The notes: generated by a model not told the origin, from the sequence alone. 64,000 nucleotides of DNA from Staphylococcus capitis subsp. capitis (GCF_040739495.1 NZ_CP145263.1:1612001-1676000); one strand, 5' to 3'; positions 40,197-51,798 are shown, counted from the stretch's first letter. Made by a program: numbers and translations.

Positions 40197-41837
40197 ATGA
40201 AACACCAACATAAGAAAAATACACTCATTTCAAATAATTTCTTTTCGATTAGAAAACTCAAATTTGGAGTTGCTTCAATCACATTAGGTTCAGCACTTGT
40301 TATTGGTGCACACCATGAAGCTCAAGCTGCTGAAAACAATGACAGTCAAGCTACTCAAAACTCTACTACTCTCGACCAAACTAGCACTAATACGAATCAA
40401 TCAACTCAACAAGATCAGTCCAAACCATCCAAAACAGTTGATAGTCAGAATTCAAATGCACAAAATAGTCAATCTACGACTCAAAATGCGCAAACTACTA
40501 ATGCATCAAATAATAATTCTCAGTCAAATGAACTTTCTCAACCTTTAAATTTCCAAGTTCAAAAAGATAAAACAAACGACGTTTCTCACATGGATCAATA
40601 TGTGCAACACCCAGGTAAAGTCATTAAAAAAGATGATAAATACTATTTCCAAATTACTTTAGATAATGCCTCATGGTGGAAGAGTTTTCGATTTTTCGAT
40701 GAAAGCGATACTGAATTACCTACTACTGTTGTAGATAATAATACTGAAAAAGATACTAAAACAGTTAATATAGAAGTAACGCCAGGCATGAATAATATTA
40801 TTAGTAAAGTTCATATTGTAATACCAGCATTAAAATATGATCACGAATATACAACACATATTGAATTAGAAAGTGTCATTCCTACTATTGAGGATCCAGA
40901 GCCAACAACTGATCAAGACCAAGCTAAACAAAATGATACTTTAAATGACAACCAAACTGATGCTAGTAAAAATCAAGTTGATAATGAAAAACCAGTAGCG
41001 CCGGCAAACGATACTGATAAACAAGATGTGAAAAATGATAATCAAGCTAAAACAGACGATTCTTCTAAAAATCAACAAGCTGATTCTAGTAAGAAACAAG
41101 ATACAACTCAAAAAACATCTACTTCAGAAAGCAATACTACAAATAAACAAGATGTAAAAACTGATAATCAAGCTAAAACAGACGATTCTTCTAAAAATCA
41201 ACAAGCTGATTATAGTAATAAGCAAGATACAACTCAAAAAACATCTACTTCAGAAAGTAATACTTCTGATAAACAAGATGTAAAAACTGATAAGCAAGTT
41301 AAAAAAGACGATACTTCTAAAGATAAAGACCAACAAGTTGTTTCTGACAAAAAACAAGATACAACTCAAAAACCAGTAGCGCCGGCAAACGATACTACTA
41401 AAAAGCAAGATGTAAAAATTAATAAACAAGATAAAAAAGATGATACTTCTAAAGATCAACAACCTGATGCTGATAAAAAACAAGATACGACTCAAGAACC
41501 ATCATATCAAGTAAGCGATACTGATAAACAAAAAGTAAAAACTAATAAACAAGATAAAAAAGACAATAAAACACATAAGGACACCTACGACCCTAAACCT
41601 AAGAAAGATCAGAAACATGATAACGATACTAATAAAGACCATGTAAAAGGTAAAGATTCTAAAGCAACCATATCTAATTCTTCTGAAGTTAAAGATGATA
41701 GTAAATCTAAATCTTCAAAAGAATTACCAGAAACTGGTTCACAGCATGAATCAAATAATAATGGAATGGTATTTAGTCTAATTGCCCTATTATCTTCATT
41801 ACTCCTTCTTAAAAGAAAAAACAATAAAAATATCTAA
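40197..41837 (+). CDS. isdA: Wall-anchored NEAT protein IsdA with expanded stalk
   Basis: Surface haem receptor anchored by sortase A. A YSIRK-type signal (FFSIRKLKFGVAS, residues 15-27) is cleaved near EAQAA. One NEAT domain (about 116-226) has SHMDQYVQHPGKV, NASWWKSFRF and the ligand pair Tyr214/Tyr218 in KYDHEYTTHIE, very close to S. aureus IsdA. Residues 263-490 are Lys/Asp/Gln-rich imperfect repeats of roughly 38-45 residues (DKQDVKTDNQAKTDDSSKNQ and variants). LPETG is at 510-514. At 546 residues it is much longer than S. aureus IsdA (350); the growth is all in the stalk. Confidence 0.93.
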   Translation: MKHQHKKNTLISNNFFSIRKLKFGVASITLGSALVIGAHHEAQAAENNDSQATQNSTTLDQTSTNTNQSTQQDQSKPSKTVDSQNSNAQNSQSTTQNAQTTNASNNNSQSNELSQPLNFQVQKDKTNDVSHMDQYVQHPGKVIKKDDKYYFQITLDNASWWKSFRFFDESDTELPTTVVDNNTEKDTKTVNIEVTPGMNNIISKVHIVIPALKYDHEYTTHIELESVIPTIEDPEPTTDQDQAKQNDTLNDNQTDASKNQVDNEKPVAPANDTDKQDVKNDNQAKTDDSSKNQQADSSKKQDTTQKTSTSESNTTNKQDVKTDNQAKTDDSSKNQQADYSNKQDTTQKTSTSESNTSDKQDVKTDKQVKKDDTSKDKDQQVVSDKKQDTTQKPVAPANDTTKKQDVKINKQDKKDDTSKDQQPDADKKQDTTQEPSYQVSDTDKQKVKTNKQDKKDNKTHKDTYDPKPKKDQKHDNDTNKDHVKGKDSKATISNSSEVKDDSKSKSSKELPETGSQHESNNNGMVFSLIALLSSLLLLKRKNNKNI

Positions 41838-41847
41838 CGAACCACTA

Positions 41848-41881
41848 CAAGTACATCATTAAGCGATGTACTTGTTTTTTA
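41848..41881 (+). terminator. Terminator after isdA
   Basis: Perfect 10-bp stem caagtacatc / gatgtacttg with a 7-base loop and six T. Confidence 0.88.
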
Positions 41882-41941
41882 TTATAAAATTAAATCAATA
41901 AAATATTTTTAAAATACTATTCAAATTTAAAATAAATAGTG

Positions 41942-41976
41942 TATAATAACCCTAAGCTAATTGATAAGATTTATCA
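41942..41976 (+). promoter_or_regulatory. isdB/H-like gene promoter: -10 and Fur-box-like palindrome
   Basis: TATAAT (41942-41947) precedes TGATAAGATTTATCA (41962-41976). This lies inside the longer perfect inverted repeat aattgataa-gat-ttatcaatt and matches the Fur core at 13 of 15 positions. Layout and 5' leader (ending aggagttgttaacatc) are nearly identical to isdA, which points to duplication of the promoter. Confidence 0.75.
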
Positions 41977-42009
41977 ATTAGAAATTTATTTTCAGGAGTT
42001 GTTAACATC

Positions 42010-45000
42010 ATGAACACACATCATAAGAATCATTCATTGAGGTATACCAATTACTTTTCAATTCGTAAATTAACTGTAGGAGTAGCTTCAATAACGTTAG
42101 GAACTGCAATCTTTCTAGGTACTAATCACGAAGCACAAGCTGCTGAAGATACTACTTCCCAACCTAGTACTAATACGGTTACTTCTTCTGGACAAAATAC
42201 TAATTCAGCTAACCCAACAACGTCTTCTACTTCAAGTTCAACTAATCAAACTCAACCAAGTCATACTACTCAAGCTACAACTGGCACACAAAGCACGCCT
42301 ACTTCTCAAAATAATACAAATAATAATGCAAGCAATCAAACACCATCCGCTTCAAGCACTAACCAAAGTGCACAAACTCAATTTCACTCTGCTGATAATT
42401 TAAAAGAAGCAATTAAAGACCCAGCAGTCGCAAACCAACCACATGATGAAGGACCTAGACGTCCTATTGAATTTAGTGTTGAAGGTAGTAGTGAAAAAAC
42501 TTTCTATATTGAAGCGAGCACAAAAAATCCAGCCGATGTCATCTTTGCTAGAGATGGGGCAAAAGTTGAACTTGAAGTTCAAACGGCAGATTCATTTGAA
42601 AAATTGGAAGTATATAATGGTGACACTAAATTACCCGTAAATCTTGTTTCATTTGATTCAGAGAAAGATTATGCATATGTAAGATTTCCAGTTACAGACG
42701 GAACTAAAGAAGTCAGAGTTCTTGCTACTATTGTATGGGGAGGTAGCAACAGAGATAATTATGATGCGAGATTAGTATTTAAACAGCCTATTCAAAATGA
42801 TACATCTCAATTCCAAACTCAACAGGAATATGATACTGAAAAATTATTAGAACCCTACAGAAAAGCTAAAACACTGGAAAGACAAGTTTATGAATTAGAA
42901 AAGATACAAGATAAATTACCTGATCATTTAAAACAAGAATATAAAGAAAAACTTGCTAAAGCTAAAAGTGATTTAGAGCAAGAAGTAACATCCGCTAAAA
43001 CAGAGTTTGAAAATGTAGAACCAACTCCTAAAACATTAACTGACGAAAAAAATGCAGACTTTGTGGTACTTGAAAGCACTGAAGATAACCCTTCAGTTAT
43101 GGACGGTTTTGTTCAACATCCTTTTAAAACAGCAACTATTGATGGTAAAAAATATGTTGTAATGCAAACTAAAACTGACTCATATTGGAAAGATTTAAAA
43201 GTTGAAGGTAAACGTGTAGTAACTATTTCTCGTGATAAAACGAATGATACACGTACAATCATTTTCCCTTATGAAGACGGTAAAGATATATACAACGCTA
43301 TCGTGAAAGTTTTAGTTAAAAATATAGGATATGATGGTCAATATCATGTGAGAATTCAAAATAATGAATTTGCGAAAAAACCTGTTTTAAGTGATTCAAC
43401 AGAAAATAAAACCACACCAACAGAAACAAGTACTTCAAACGCATCACAAGACAATAATTCATCGAAAAAAGTGACCGCAAAAGATTATCAAGCTACGACT
43501 TATAAAAATATATATAAAGACGTGGTGTATGATAAAAATAAATTACATAAAGAATTACCAATTTTTGTAAGCGGACATTTTAGAAATGCAATTAATAATG
43601 AAGAATCATCTTTATATGAAGGTGCTTTAAACCCTAATGTAAAAATCGAAAAATTAAATGACCTCTATAAATACACTGTTCACTTACATCCTGGAATTGC
43701 GGATGTAGGCGGAGAATTTTATGATTTCGAACTTTTTAAAGTAGAATATAAAGACCAACCATTAGAACTAAAAACAATCAATGAAAAGAATAAAATAAAA
43801 GAGTTCACTGTAACTTCTAAAGATTTATTGGAGAAAATTCAACTTACAGGCACAACTAAATATCCTGAAAATATTAACAATCCAAATAAAAGTAGAGATC
43901 AAGCTCATGACGTTACACTTCAATTATACTATGATAGTGCACGCCAATTTAATAATGACTTATGGAATGATCCAAAAGAACGTCCATCTAAGCCAGCTAA
44001 AACAACAAAACCGGCATCATCTTCATCTCAGAATCAACAACCTACTACTCAAACTAATAGCACTGCCCAATCACCAGTTCCAGACCACGAAGTAGAAACA
44101 ACAAAAGTTCCAACTTCTTTCCCTGTAACTATCAAAGGTGATTTAAAATATCAAAAAGATAATAATCAAGATTCAACATATGCTAATTTATTTGAAAAGG
44201 ATGTAAAAGTAGAAAAAGTTGGGGACAATTATCAATATACTTTCAAAGTTAAAGAGGCAAATGGTAATTCGCTCATTACTAAGAGAACTAAATATCAATT
44301 CTCTAAAATTACGCATAATGGCGAAAATGTAACATTGACTGATCAAGGTAATAAAGTTAAAGAAGCAATTTTAACTACTAATAAATTACTAGATAAAATC
44401 CAACTTAAAACGACTGTCGTTTCTAAACAAGATAAAGCTGGTAATGAAGTAGATACTACTCTTGCACTTGACTTCCCTATTGTTGAAAAGGCACCTGAAA
44501 CACCAGCATCACCAGAATTTAATGATCATGTAGTAGATGCAAACAAGGTTCCAGAAACTTATCCTATAACAGTCAAAGGTGATTTAAAATATCAAAAAGA
44601 TAATAATCAAGATTCAACATACGCTAATTTGATTGAAAAAGATTTTAAAGTTGAAAAAGTTGGGGACAAGTATCAATATACTTTTAAAGTTAAAGAGGCA
44701 AATGGTAATTCATTGATTACTAAGAGAACTAAATATCAATTCTCTAAAATTACGCATAATGGCGAAAATGTATCTTTAACTGATCAAGGTAATAAAGTTA
44801 AAGAAGCAGTTTTAACCACTGATAAATTACTAGATAAAATCCAACTTGTCACTAAAGTGGTATCGAAATTAGACAAAGAAGGAAATGACGTAGGCACAAC
44901 ATTAGTACTTGATTTCCCTGTTATAGAGAAACCAAAAGCTGATTCTAACCAAACGAACAATCCTACAGATAGTAATTCTAACATTAATAATGCAACTACT

Positions 45001-45795
45001 AACCCTATAGAAAAGCCAGTAGAAACGCCGACTAATAAAACGGTCGAAACACCAACAGATACATCAACTACGAAACCTGTTGAAACACCAAATACAAAAC
45101 CTGTAGAGACTCAAAAAACGACAACAGTAGTAAAACCAAATATAACAGAGTTTGAGAGTGCTACAACAATACCTACAATGTTAAAAGAAGAAAAAGCCGT
45201 TGATTTTTCTATACTGAAAAAATTAAAAGATCAACCTTCTATCATAGAAAGTTATATTCAAAAACCTTTCAAAGTTGCTATAGATGACAAAGGTAATAAA
45301 CTTGTCGTTTTAACAATCAAGAATGATTCTTATTGGAAAGAATTTAAAGTTGAAGGTCAACGTGTAACTACAATAGCAAGAGATAAAGAACATAACACAC
45401 GTACTGTAACGTTCCCTTATGTAGAGGGCAAAAAGGTTTATAACGCATTTGTAAGTGTTGAAGTACCTAAAATTGGCTATAAAGGAAATTACGATATTAG
45501 AATAGTCAATAACGAATTCAATAAAAAAGCAGAACCTACTCCAACTCCTAATACAGAAAAACCAAATACTAAGAGTCCAACTAAACCTACAAAGGTTACT
45601 ACAAAAACTAAAACTACAACGGTAACAGTTACTAAAGATAGCAAGTCAAACAAGGCTCAATCAACTAATAAATCTAAAACTTTACCTAATACAGGTTTAA
45701 ATTCTTCTCAAACAACGATTTGGGCAAGTTTATTAGCTTTCTTAGGTTGTACGTTACTCATTAATAGAAAGCAACGTAAAGACAACAAACATTAA
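42010..45795 (+). CDS. isdB: IsdB/IsdH-like haemoglobin receptor with three canonical and three atypical NEAT-like modules
   Basis: Sortase A-anchored receptor of 1261 residues. Order: YFSIRK signal (15-20, cleaved near 45); Ser/Thr/Gln linker; haemoglobin-binding-type NEAT (150-261); three-helix linker (265-345); haem NEAT (348-455) with YDGQY (Tyr441, Tyr445). Then come three NEAT-like modules without the YxxxY pair (about 500-645, 697-827, 844-974), a Thr/Pro stalk, and a second haem NEAT (1050-1172) with YKGNY (Tyr1157, Tyr1161). LPNTG is at 1225-1229. The first three parts match the IsdB N1-linker-N2 and IsdH N2-linker-N3 units that extract haem from haemoglobin. The later modules are absent from S. 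aureus IsdB, so the symbol is only approximate. Confidence 0.88.
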   Translation: MNTHHKNHSLRYTNYFSIRKLTVGVASITLGTAIFLGTNHEAQAAEDTTSQPSTNTVTSSGQNTNSANPTTSSTSSSTNQTQPSHTTQATTGTQSTPTSQNNTNNNASNQTPSASSTNQSAQTQFHSADNLKEAIKDPAVANQPHDEGPRRPIEFSVEGSSEKTFYIEASTKNPADVIFARDGAKVELEVQTADSFEKLEVYNGDTKLPVNLVSFDSEKDYAYVRFPVTDGTKEVRVLATIVWGGSNRDNYDARLVFKQPIQNDTSQFQTQQEYDTEKLLEPYRKAKTLERQVYELEKIQDKLPDHLKQEYKEKLAKAKSDLEQEVTSAKTEFENVEPTPKTLTDEKNADFVVLESTEDNPSVMDGFVQHPFKTATIDGKKYVVMQTKTDSYWKDLKVEGKRVVTISRDKTNDTRTIIFPYEDGKDIYNAIVKVLVKNIGYDGQYHVRIQNNEFAKKPVLSDSTENKTTPTETSTSNASQDNNSSKKVTAKDYQATTYKNIYKDVVYDKNKLHKELPIFVSGHFRNAINNEESSLYEGALNPNVKIEKLNDLYKYTVHLHPGIADVGGEFYDFELFKVEYKDQPLELKTINEKNKIKEFTVTSKDLLEKIQLTGTTKYPENINNPNKSRDQAHDVTLQLYYDSARQFNNDLWNDPKERPSKPAKTTKPASSSSQNQQPTTQTNSTAQSPVPDHEVETTKVPTSFPVTIKGDLKYQKDNNQDSTYANLFEKDVKVEKVGDNYQYTFKVKEANGNSLITKRTKYQFSKITHNGENVTLTDQGNKVKEAILTTNKLLDKIQLKTTVVSKQDKAGNEVDTTLALDFPIVEKAPETPASPEFNDHVVDANKVPETYPITVKGDLKYQKDNNQDSTYANLIEKDFKVEKVGDKYQYTFKVKEANGNSLITKRTKYQFSKITHNGENVSLTDQGNKVKEAVLTTDKLLDKIQLVTKVVSKLDKEGNDVGTTLVLDFPVIEKPKADSNQTNNPTDSNSNINNATTNPIEKPVETPTNKTVETPTDTSTTKPVETPNTKPVETQKTTTVVKPNITEFESATTIPTMLKEEKAVDFSILKKLKDQPSIIESYIQKPFKVAIDDKGNKLVVLTIKNDSYWKEFKVEGQRVTTIARDKEHNTRTVTFPYVEGKKVYNAFVSVEVPKIGYKGNYDIRIVNNEFNKKAEPTPTPNTEKPNTKSPTKPTKVTTKTKTTTVTVTKDSKSNKAQSTNKSKTLPNTGLNSSQTTIWASLLAFLGCTLLINRKQRKDNKH
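44107..44931 (+). repeat. Tandem 441-bp-period duplication inside the IsdB/H-like gene
   Basis: Segments starting at 44107 and 44548 encode near-identical modules ([18 protein letters not shown], then [20 protein letters not shown] in both). Long stretches are identical at the DNA level. The period is 147 residues. Confidence 0.9.
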
Positions 45796-45835
45796 TATCA
45801 TCATTACGCGCATGATTAATAAATAATTTATTTTC

Positions 45836-45998
45836 GAGGCTGAGACATAATTAATTGTCTCAGCCTCACTTAACATATTGGCAGTAGATGTCTGAATTAA
45901 AAGTGCGCTTATATCAAGCTTCTTTCAATCCTAGTCATCCTTGCCGAGGTGGGACAACGAAAATAATTATAACAAATTATATTTCTGTCCCACTCTTT
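45836..45998. repeat. Modular intergenic repeat, copy 2 (core hairpin missing)
   Basis: It contains the gaggctgagaca hairpin, the conserved block with tatcaagcttctttcaatcc and the final gtgggacaacg...tgtcccac hairpin. It lacks the ggccccaacttgcattg hairpin module found in copies 1 and 3: ttgccgagg joins tgggaca directly. It lies between the convergent isdB-like gene and rpmF. Confidence 0.85.
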
Positions 45999-46013
45999 AT
46001 TTTATATAACAAA

Positions 46014-46049
46014 TTAAAAAATCCAGTAACCTTAGTAAGATTACTGGAT
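46014..46049 (-). terminator. Terminator after rpmF
   Basis: The arms atccagtaa / ttactggat with an 11-base loop are followed by TTTTTT on the minus strand. Confidence 0.8.
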
Positions 46050-46070
46050 AGAAATAAATAGATATATTTA

Positions 46071-46244
46071 TTATTTAGAAACGACTTCTTCACCATTGTA
46101 AGAACCGCAGTTTTTACATACACGGTGAGATAATTTGTATTCGCCACAGCTTGGGCATTCAGTCATACCAGGTACTGAAATTTTGAAATGCGTACGGCGT
46201 TTATTTTTTCTAGTTTTAGACGTTCTTCTTTTTGGTACTGCCAT
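46071..46244 (-). CDS. rpmF: 50S ribosomal protein L32
   Basis: A 57-residue ribosomal protein too short for most ORF scans. It begins [20 protein letters not shown] and carries two CxxC pairs, CPSCG and CKNCG, that bind zinc. AAGGAGGA lies upstream. It follows the yceD-like gene as in most bacteria. Confidence 0.97.
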   Translation of the reverse strand: MAVPKRRTSKTRKNKRRTHFKISVPGMTECPSCGEYKLSHRVCKNCGSYNGEEVVSK

Positions 46245-46319
46245 GATTAATCCTCCTTAGAATAGACACTTAATTAAAATGTCAGTTCAATTAATACTAT
46301 TATACCATTAATTAAACTG

Positions 46320-46877
46320 CTATTGCTCTTTATCATATAATTGTTGTAATTTCTGAAGCCTTGGATCAATTTGCTTAGTTTCAGAATCATCATTTTCTTG
46401 TTCTTTTTGAACTTCAATTAATTGATCTTCATCAATGACTTCCCAGCCATTACCTTCTGTTAGCATTTGATCACTATTCTCAGAAAAGGCACGCATAGGC
46501 TTTTCAATAATTACAAGTTCTTCAGCAATGTCTTTAATATTAATCATACCATCAGTCACAAGATGATAATGTTCATCTTCTTGATCGTCATCATCGGTAT
46601 AATTATCATAGCCTTCTAAGTCAAATACTTCTGAAGTAGTTACATCTAAAGGCACATCTACTGGCTCTAAAGTACGTGCACATGGCATAGTATATGTACC
46701 AGTCACATGCATGTCTGCAATTACTTCATTAGATTTCACTGTTAATTGGCCTTCAACATTTATTTCTGATAGATCAATTAAATCTAATGACTCTTTCAAA
46801 TGATCAAAATGAGCCTTTTGGTTAAACTCAAACGGCTTACCTTGATACTTTCTCAATTGTGTTATTGACCATTTCAT
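46320..46877 (-). CDS. YceD-like protein (DUF177)
   Basis: Conserved protein of 185 residues of the DUF177/YceD family, implicated in 23S rRNA accumulation in other organisms. It has a beta-rich N-terminal half, the signature MPCARTLEPVDVPLDV, an acidic loop (YTDDDDQEDEH) and the family pattern EELVIIEKPMRAFSE, with an acidic/Lys C-terminus. It is coupled to rpmF by order and strand, an association seen widely. Confidence 0.85.
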   Translation of the reverse strand: MKWSITQLRKYQGKPFEFNQKAHFDHLKESLDLIDLSEINVEGQLTVKSNEVIADMHVTGTYTMPCARTLEPVDVPLDVTTSEVFDLEGYDNYTDDDDQEDEHYHLVTDGMINIKDIAEELVIIEKPMRAFSENSDQMLTEGNGWEVIDEDQLIEVQKEQENDDSETKQIDPRLQKLQQLYDKEQ

Positions 46878-46997
46878 ATGGCTTCACCTCTAACAAGCAC
46901 AAAATTTATTTTAACTTTCCCAACAAAAGTTGTCAAGATTTTTTCTTAACATATATTGTTCTGTTACAATACTAATGATGAATATTGAAAGGACGAA

Positions 46998-48137
46998 ATG
47001 CAAATGAAAAGTGTTGGGCTCATAACTGAATATAATCCTTTTCATAATGGACATTTGTATCACGCACAACAAACTAAATTACACTCCAATTCAAATTTAA
47101 CAATTGCGTTGATGAGTGGCAACTTTGTTATGCGTGGAGAACCTGCAATTTATAATAAATTTACTCGTGCTCAAATGGCCCTCACTGGCGTTGATTTGGT
47201 CGTGGAATTGCCTTTAATAGCTAGTCTTTCTTCAGGAGATACATTCGCTGAAATGGCTATCAAAGTAGCTGATTATTTAGATATTGATGAAATTTCTTTT
47301 GGAAGTGAAAGTGCTGATATAGAGGAACTACAGCAACTTGCGACTTATATTTCAACTCTTGAAAGTCACCCTGATTTTAAAAGTAAACTTAAAGAAGGAA
47401 AGAGTTACCCTCGTATATTGAGCGAACTTACCCATCATCATGAACTCATTCAATCGCCGAACAATCTGCTAGGGTTGAGTTATCTCAAAGCAATCAAACA
47501 ATTGGCGCCACATATAAAAGCTATGACAATTAAACGTGAAGGTTCCCACCATCATCACTCTGAAATACAACATCATACTTTTGCAAGTGGTACATCAATT
47601 CGTCAATCTCTAACAAATGGCGATAATGAATGGAAACGTGTGGTTCCCGAATCAGCACACGCTTTATATCAAAAACCTCACGCTCTAATCGAAGATACAT
47701 TTCCTCTTATTAAATATCAACTCACAATACAGGATGCTGATTCTCTAGCATCAATATACACTGTCAATGAAGGCTTCGAAAATCGTTTAAAGTCGATGGT
47801 TCAAGTGAGTCACTCACATAGAGAACTAATGGAAAATCTTAAAACCAAACGTTACACATATACTCACATACAACGCATTCTTATGAATGTATTAATGAAT
47901 ATATCTGGTCAAGATGTCAGCAAAGAAATCAATGCTGTCAGAATTTTAAGTATGAATGATACTGGCAGAAATTACTTAAAATATTTAAAAAATAAATTTC
48001 CTTATCGTCATTTCATCACTAACTTAAATAAAAAAAATGCCCATTATTTTCATAATGAAATTAAAGCTACAAACGTTTATAACCTAATCAGCAGTCAATC
48101 GCAAACAGATTTCAACACACCTATTATTTGCAAATAA
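46998..48137 (+). CDS. tmcAL: tRNA(Met) cytidine acetate ligase TmcAL (YlbM)
   Basis: Forms N4-acetylcytidine at the wobble position of elongator tRNA-Met from acetate and ATP. The nucleotidyltransferase-type motif [16 protein letters not shown] sits at the N-terminus, with [20 protein letters not shown] and a basic KREGSHHHH region after it. The 379-residue length is normal. ATG 47004, 2 codons later, is an equally possible start. The gene is divergent from the yceD-like gene. Confidence 0.9.
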   Translation: MQMKSVGLITEYNPFHNGHLYHAQQTKLHSNSNLTIALMSGNFVMRGEPAIYNKFTRAQMALTGVDLVVELPLIASLSSGDTFAEMAIKVADYLDIDEISFGSESADIEELQQLATYISTLESHPDFKSKLKEGKSYPRILSELTHHHELIQSPNNLLGLSYLKAIKQLAPHIKAMTIKREGSHHHHSEIQHHTFASGTSIRQSLTNGDNEWKRVVPESAHALYQKPHALIEDTFPLIKYQLTIQDADSLASIYTVNEGFENRLKSMVQVSHSHRELMENLKTKRYTYTHIQRILMNVLMNISGQDVSKEINAVRILSMNDTGRNYLKYLKNKFPYRHFITNLNKKNAHYFHNEIKATNVYNLISSQSQTDFNTPIICK

Positions 48138-48206
48138 ATAACCATTTCAACACGTACCTTCACTGATTGAATTTCTGTCAGTAAAATGTGTTGAAATGGT
48201 TATTTT

Positions 48207-48207
<1 letters not shown>
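48137..48207. terminator. Bidirectional terminator between tmcAL and coaD
   Basis: Long stem aataaccatttcaaca / tgttgaaatggttatt with internal pairing and T runs, between convergent genes. Confidence 0.8.
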
Positions 48208-49236
<1,029 letters not shown>

Positions 49237-49303
49237 CGCTTACACTTCCATTTCAATAAGTTATTTAATATAATTTGTTGTATCAAAGGAGAATGATTAA
49301 AAT

Positions 49304-49693
49304 ATGAAACAATCTTTTATCAAAATCGGTGAAGGTTTAACAGATTTATTCGAGTTTACCACTCTCATCGAATACAATCACCCTCGTATCAATCGCATCA
49401 TTTACTTTCATTCGCCACAATCTGAGAAACAATTATCTTCAGTAGCAATGATAATGAATCCAACATCTGGTAACCACTTCCAAGCCATGTATATCATGGT
49501 CAATGCTCTAAACTATCCATATCCTGATGGAAATAAGAAATTTGATATCATTAACACTGAAGCTGAAAAGTATGATATCCCAGTTGTAGGCATTGATGTT
49601 CAACCACCAGAAACATACCCTGACCTAGACTTATATTTCAACTATCTTATCAGTGTATTACGTCTACAGCGTTGGATTCCACCATTGCAATAA
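49304..49693 (+). CDS. Conserved staphylococcal protein of unknown function
   Basis: A 129-residue cytoplasmic-looking protein (MKQSFIKIGEGLTDLFEF...) with no membrane segment and no catalytic motif that I recognise. I believe related entries are grouped as a DUF7147-type family, but I cannot confirm this. AAAGGAG lies upstream. It is divergent from rsmD and convergent with ylbG; a short hairpin (aacatga...tcatgtt) at its end overlaps the ylbG stop region. Confidence 0.7.
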   Translation: MKQSFIKIGEGLTDLFEFTTLIEYNHPRINRIIYFHSPQSEKQLSSVAMIMNPTSGNHFQAMYIMVNALNYPYPDGNKKFDIINTEAEKYDIPVVGIDVQPPETYPDLDLYFNYLISVLRLQRWIPPLQ

Positions 49694-49714
49694 AACATGA
49701 GTGTTTATGACACT

Positions 49715-49957
49715 TCATGTTTTTTCCTTCTCATAAGTTTTCTTTAAGAACTTATAAGGCGATCCGTCAATATCTCGCACATATTTTAGCTGCATAAGTT
49801 TGTGCACTACATAATCAGCATCCGCTTCATCGACGTACATCACTACATATTTTCTTTGTCTATTTGAATGAACAATATGTCCATACTTTCTTATTTGTCG
49901 TTCATGCTTAATATGTTTTAAATAAATAATTAAACTCACTCTAGGAATTAAATTCAT
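49715..49957 (-). CDS. ylbG: YlbG family protein (UPF0298)
   Basis: Small conserved protein of 80 residues ([35 protein letters not shown]). Function unknown. It belongs to the ylbF-ylbG-rsmD-coaD neighbourhood of Bacillus and Staphylococcus, here with glpQ inserted between ylbF and ylbG. Confidence 0.85.
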   Translation of the reverse strand: MNLIPRVSLIIYLKHIKHERQIRKYGHIVHSNRQRKYVVMYVDEADADYVVHKLMQLKYVRDIDGSPYKFLKKTYEKEKT

Positions 49958-50188
49958 ATCTTGCTCACTCCATTATTTATACATAAGTAATCATATCACG
50001 TCTATGTTTGTATTGAAATGACTATGATTCTTCTTGAAACACCATATCTTTTCTATTAAAGATGATTCTTATGCCCATTAATTTTTAAAAAGAATAAAAT
50101 CATTACTATATGAAATGAAGGTACTATACTTTTAATAATAAGAAAATATTTGTTAAGCTATGTCTTATAATAAAGAGGAGGCTCATAA

Positions 50189-51115
50189 ATGAGTAATAAT
50201 AAAAGATGGTTAGTCAAATGTTCTTTAGCAACGGCTGGTATCATAGGTAGTTTGTTTTATTTTAATAAAAATAAAGCACCTAAACAGGCTAAGTCTATTC
50301 CAGCATTCTTCTCAGGTCAAGCACCCTATTTATTCGCCCATAGAGGTGGTATGGCGGTTCGTCCCGAACAAACTCAATTAGCATTCGACAATGCTGTAGA
50401 ATACGGTCTAGATGGTTTCGAAACAGATGTACGTTTAACTCAAGATGGTAAATTAATTGTCTTTCACGATGCACTTGTCGACCGTACTACTAATGGTTCA
50501 GGGAAAGTAAGTGAACATACATTAGAAGAATTAAAACGTTTAGACGCAGGCTATCATTTTACAGATATTAATGGTACTACGCCTTATCGCAATGATCCAC
50601 ACGCTAAAATACTTTCATTTGAAGAATTATTAGAGATGTACCCAAACATGTATATCAATGTTGATTTAAAAGATGCTCCCAATACGTACGAAGGGCGTCT
50701 TGCTCCTGAGATCATGTACAATAATATTGTTAAACATCAAGCCCAAGATCGCGTACTCGTAACAAGTTTTCATAAAACTCAAATTCGACGTTTTGTCGAG
50801 TATAGTAAGGGAGAAATAGCTGTCGGTGCAAGTCAAGCTGAAGTAGCTGAAGGGTTCTTAAAATTTAATAGTATGCTTGGTAATACATTTACGCCTCAAG
50901 CTGATACATTTCAAATGCCAACTGAATTTAAAGGTGTGCCTTTAACATCTAAACGTTTTATTGAATGGCTAAATCTTAATAATATCGTACCAGGTTTCTA
51001 TGGTATTAATAGTATTGATTTAATGACAGACTTGTATCATAAAGGCGTTCATACCTTAGTTACTGACCGCCCTGACTTAGCTAAACAATTTAAAGAAACA
51101 CTTCTTAAAAAATAA
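50189..51115 (+). CDS. Glycerophosphodiester phosphodiesterase
   Basis: GDPD-family enzyme of 308 residues that hydrolyses glycerophosphodiesters to glycerol-3-phosphate. An N-terminal hydrophobic segment (about 10-25) suggests membrane attachment or export. The catalytic pairs are visible: FAHRGG with P-E-Q-T, GFETDVRLTQDG and VFHDALVDRTT. GAGGAGG lies upstream. It resembles GlpQ-like proteins of staphylococci. Confidence 0.88.
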   Translation: MSNNKRWLVKCSLATAGIIGSLFYFNKNKAPKQAKSIPAFFSGQAPYLFAHRGGMAVRPEQTQLAFDNAVEYGLDGFETDVRLTQDGKLIVFHDALVDRTTNGSGKVSEHTLEELKRLDAGYHFTDINGTTPYRNDPHAKILSFEELLEMYPNMYINVDLKDAPNTYEGRLAPEIMYNNIVKHQAQDRVLVTSFHKTQIRRFVEYSKGEIAVGASQAEVAEGFLKFNSMLGNTFTPQADTFQMPTEFKGVPLTSKRFIEWLNLNNIVPGFYGINSIDLMTDLYHKGVHTLVTDRPDLAKQFKETLLKK

Positions 51116-51256
51116 GATGTTACAGCTTAAGGTTTCTCGATAGAGTTGAGACTCAATATAAAAATAATGACACTTATAAATTTATATTTCTTTCTCTTTG
51201 TAGGATTACATCATTTTTAGTAGATATATCATCATAAATCACATCTTAATCAGATA

Positions 51257-51302
51257 AAAAACACTTTCGATGACATTTTTATATTCACCGAAAGTGTTTT
51301 TA
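51257..51302. terminator. Bidirectional terminator between the GDPD gene and ylbF
   Basis: The arms aaaaacactttcg / cgaaagtgttttt, with T runs on both strands. Confidence 0.8.
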
Positions 51303-51345
51303 TTTACAAATATTGTACGCTCTTCATATGTTCCTTCATCAACAT

Positions 51346-51780
51346 TTACAATGAACAGTTGCAAGATCCACCAGTTGCACACCCGTTATGCCCTGTTTGG
51401 AAGAAAGGGTTCCCTGCTTCTATTTTTACGTTTTCTGAAACTGCAAAAGCAATTTTTGTGAGTACTTCATCAATTAAATTTTGTAATGCAACTTCCTTTG
51501 TTTTATATTCCATAACAACAGGTAACATTTCGTATGCACGCTTACGTTGACGTGTTTCCATCATAATTCTTTTATAGTCAGGGTGATATTTACCAAATCT
51601 CATGACATCATCGTATTGATCTTTTGACTTTAAAAATGCTTGATAAAGTAGATGTGCTTCGTCATCATTTTCTAAATTTTCTTTAGCATATTGATAATTT
51701 TGATATACTTCTGATTGAACAATCATATCAGATAGATTTTCTATCTCATCTAAAATGGATAATGTTTCTTCAGTAATCAT
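51346..51780 (-). CDS. ylbF: YlbF/RicF family regulator of RNA maturation
   Basis: Helical protein of 144 residues (DUF964/YlbF). In Bacillus it joins RicA and RicT in the Y-complex that directs RNase Y and binds Fe-S clusters. The C-terminus carries three cysteines, CATGGSCNC, plausible cluster ligands. It lies 18 bases behind the CAP gene on the same strand. Confidence 0.85.
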   Translation of the reverse strand: MITEETLSILDEIENLSDMIVQSEVYQNYQYAKENLENDDEAHLLYQAFLKSKDQYDDVMRFGKYHPDYKRIMMETRQRKRAYEMLPVVMEYKTKEVALQNLIDEVLTKIAFAVSENVKIEAGNPFFQTGHNGCATGGSCNCSL

Positions 51781-51798
51781 TTTTTCACCCTTTCGTTT

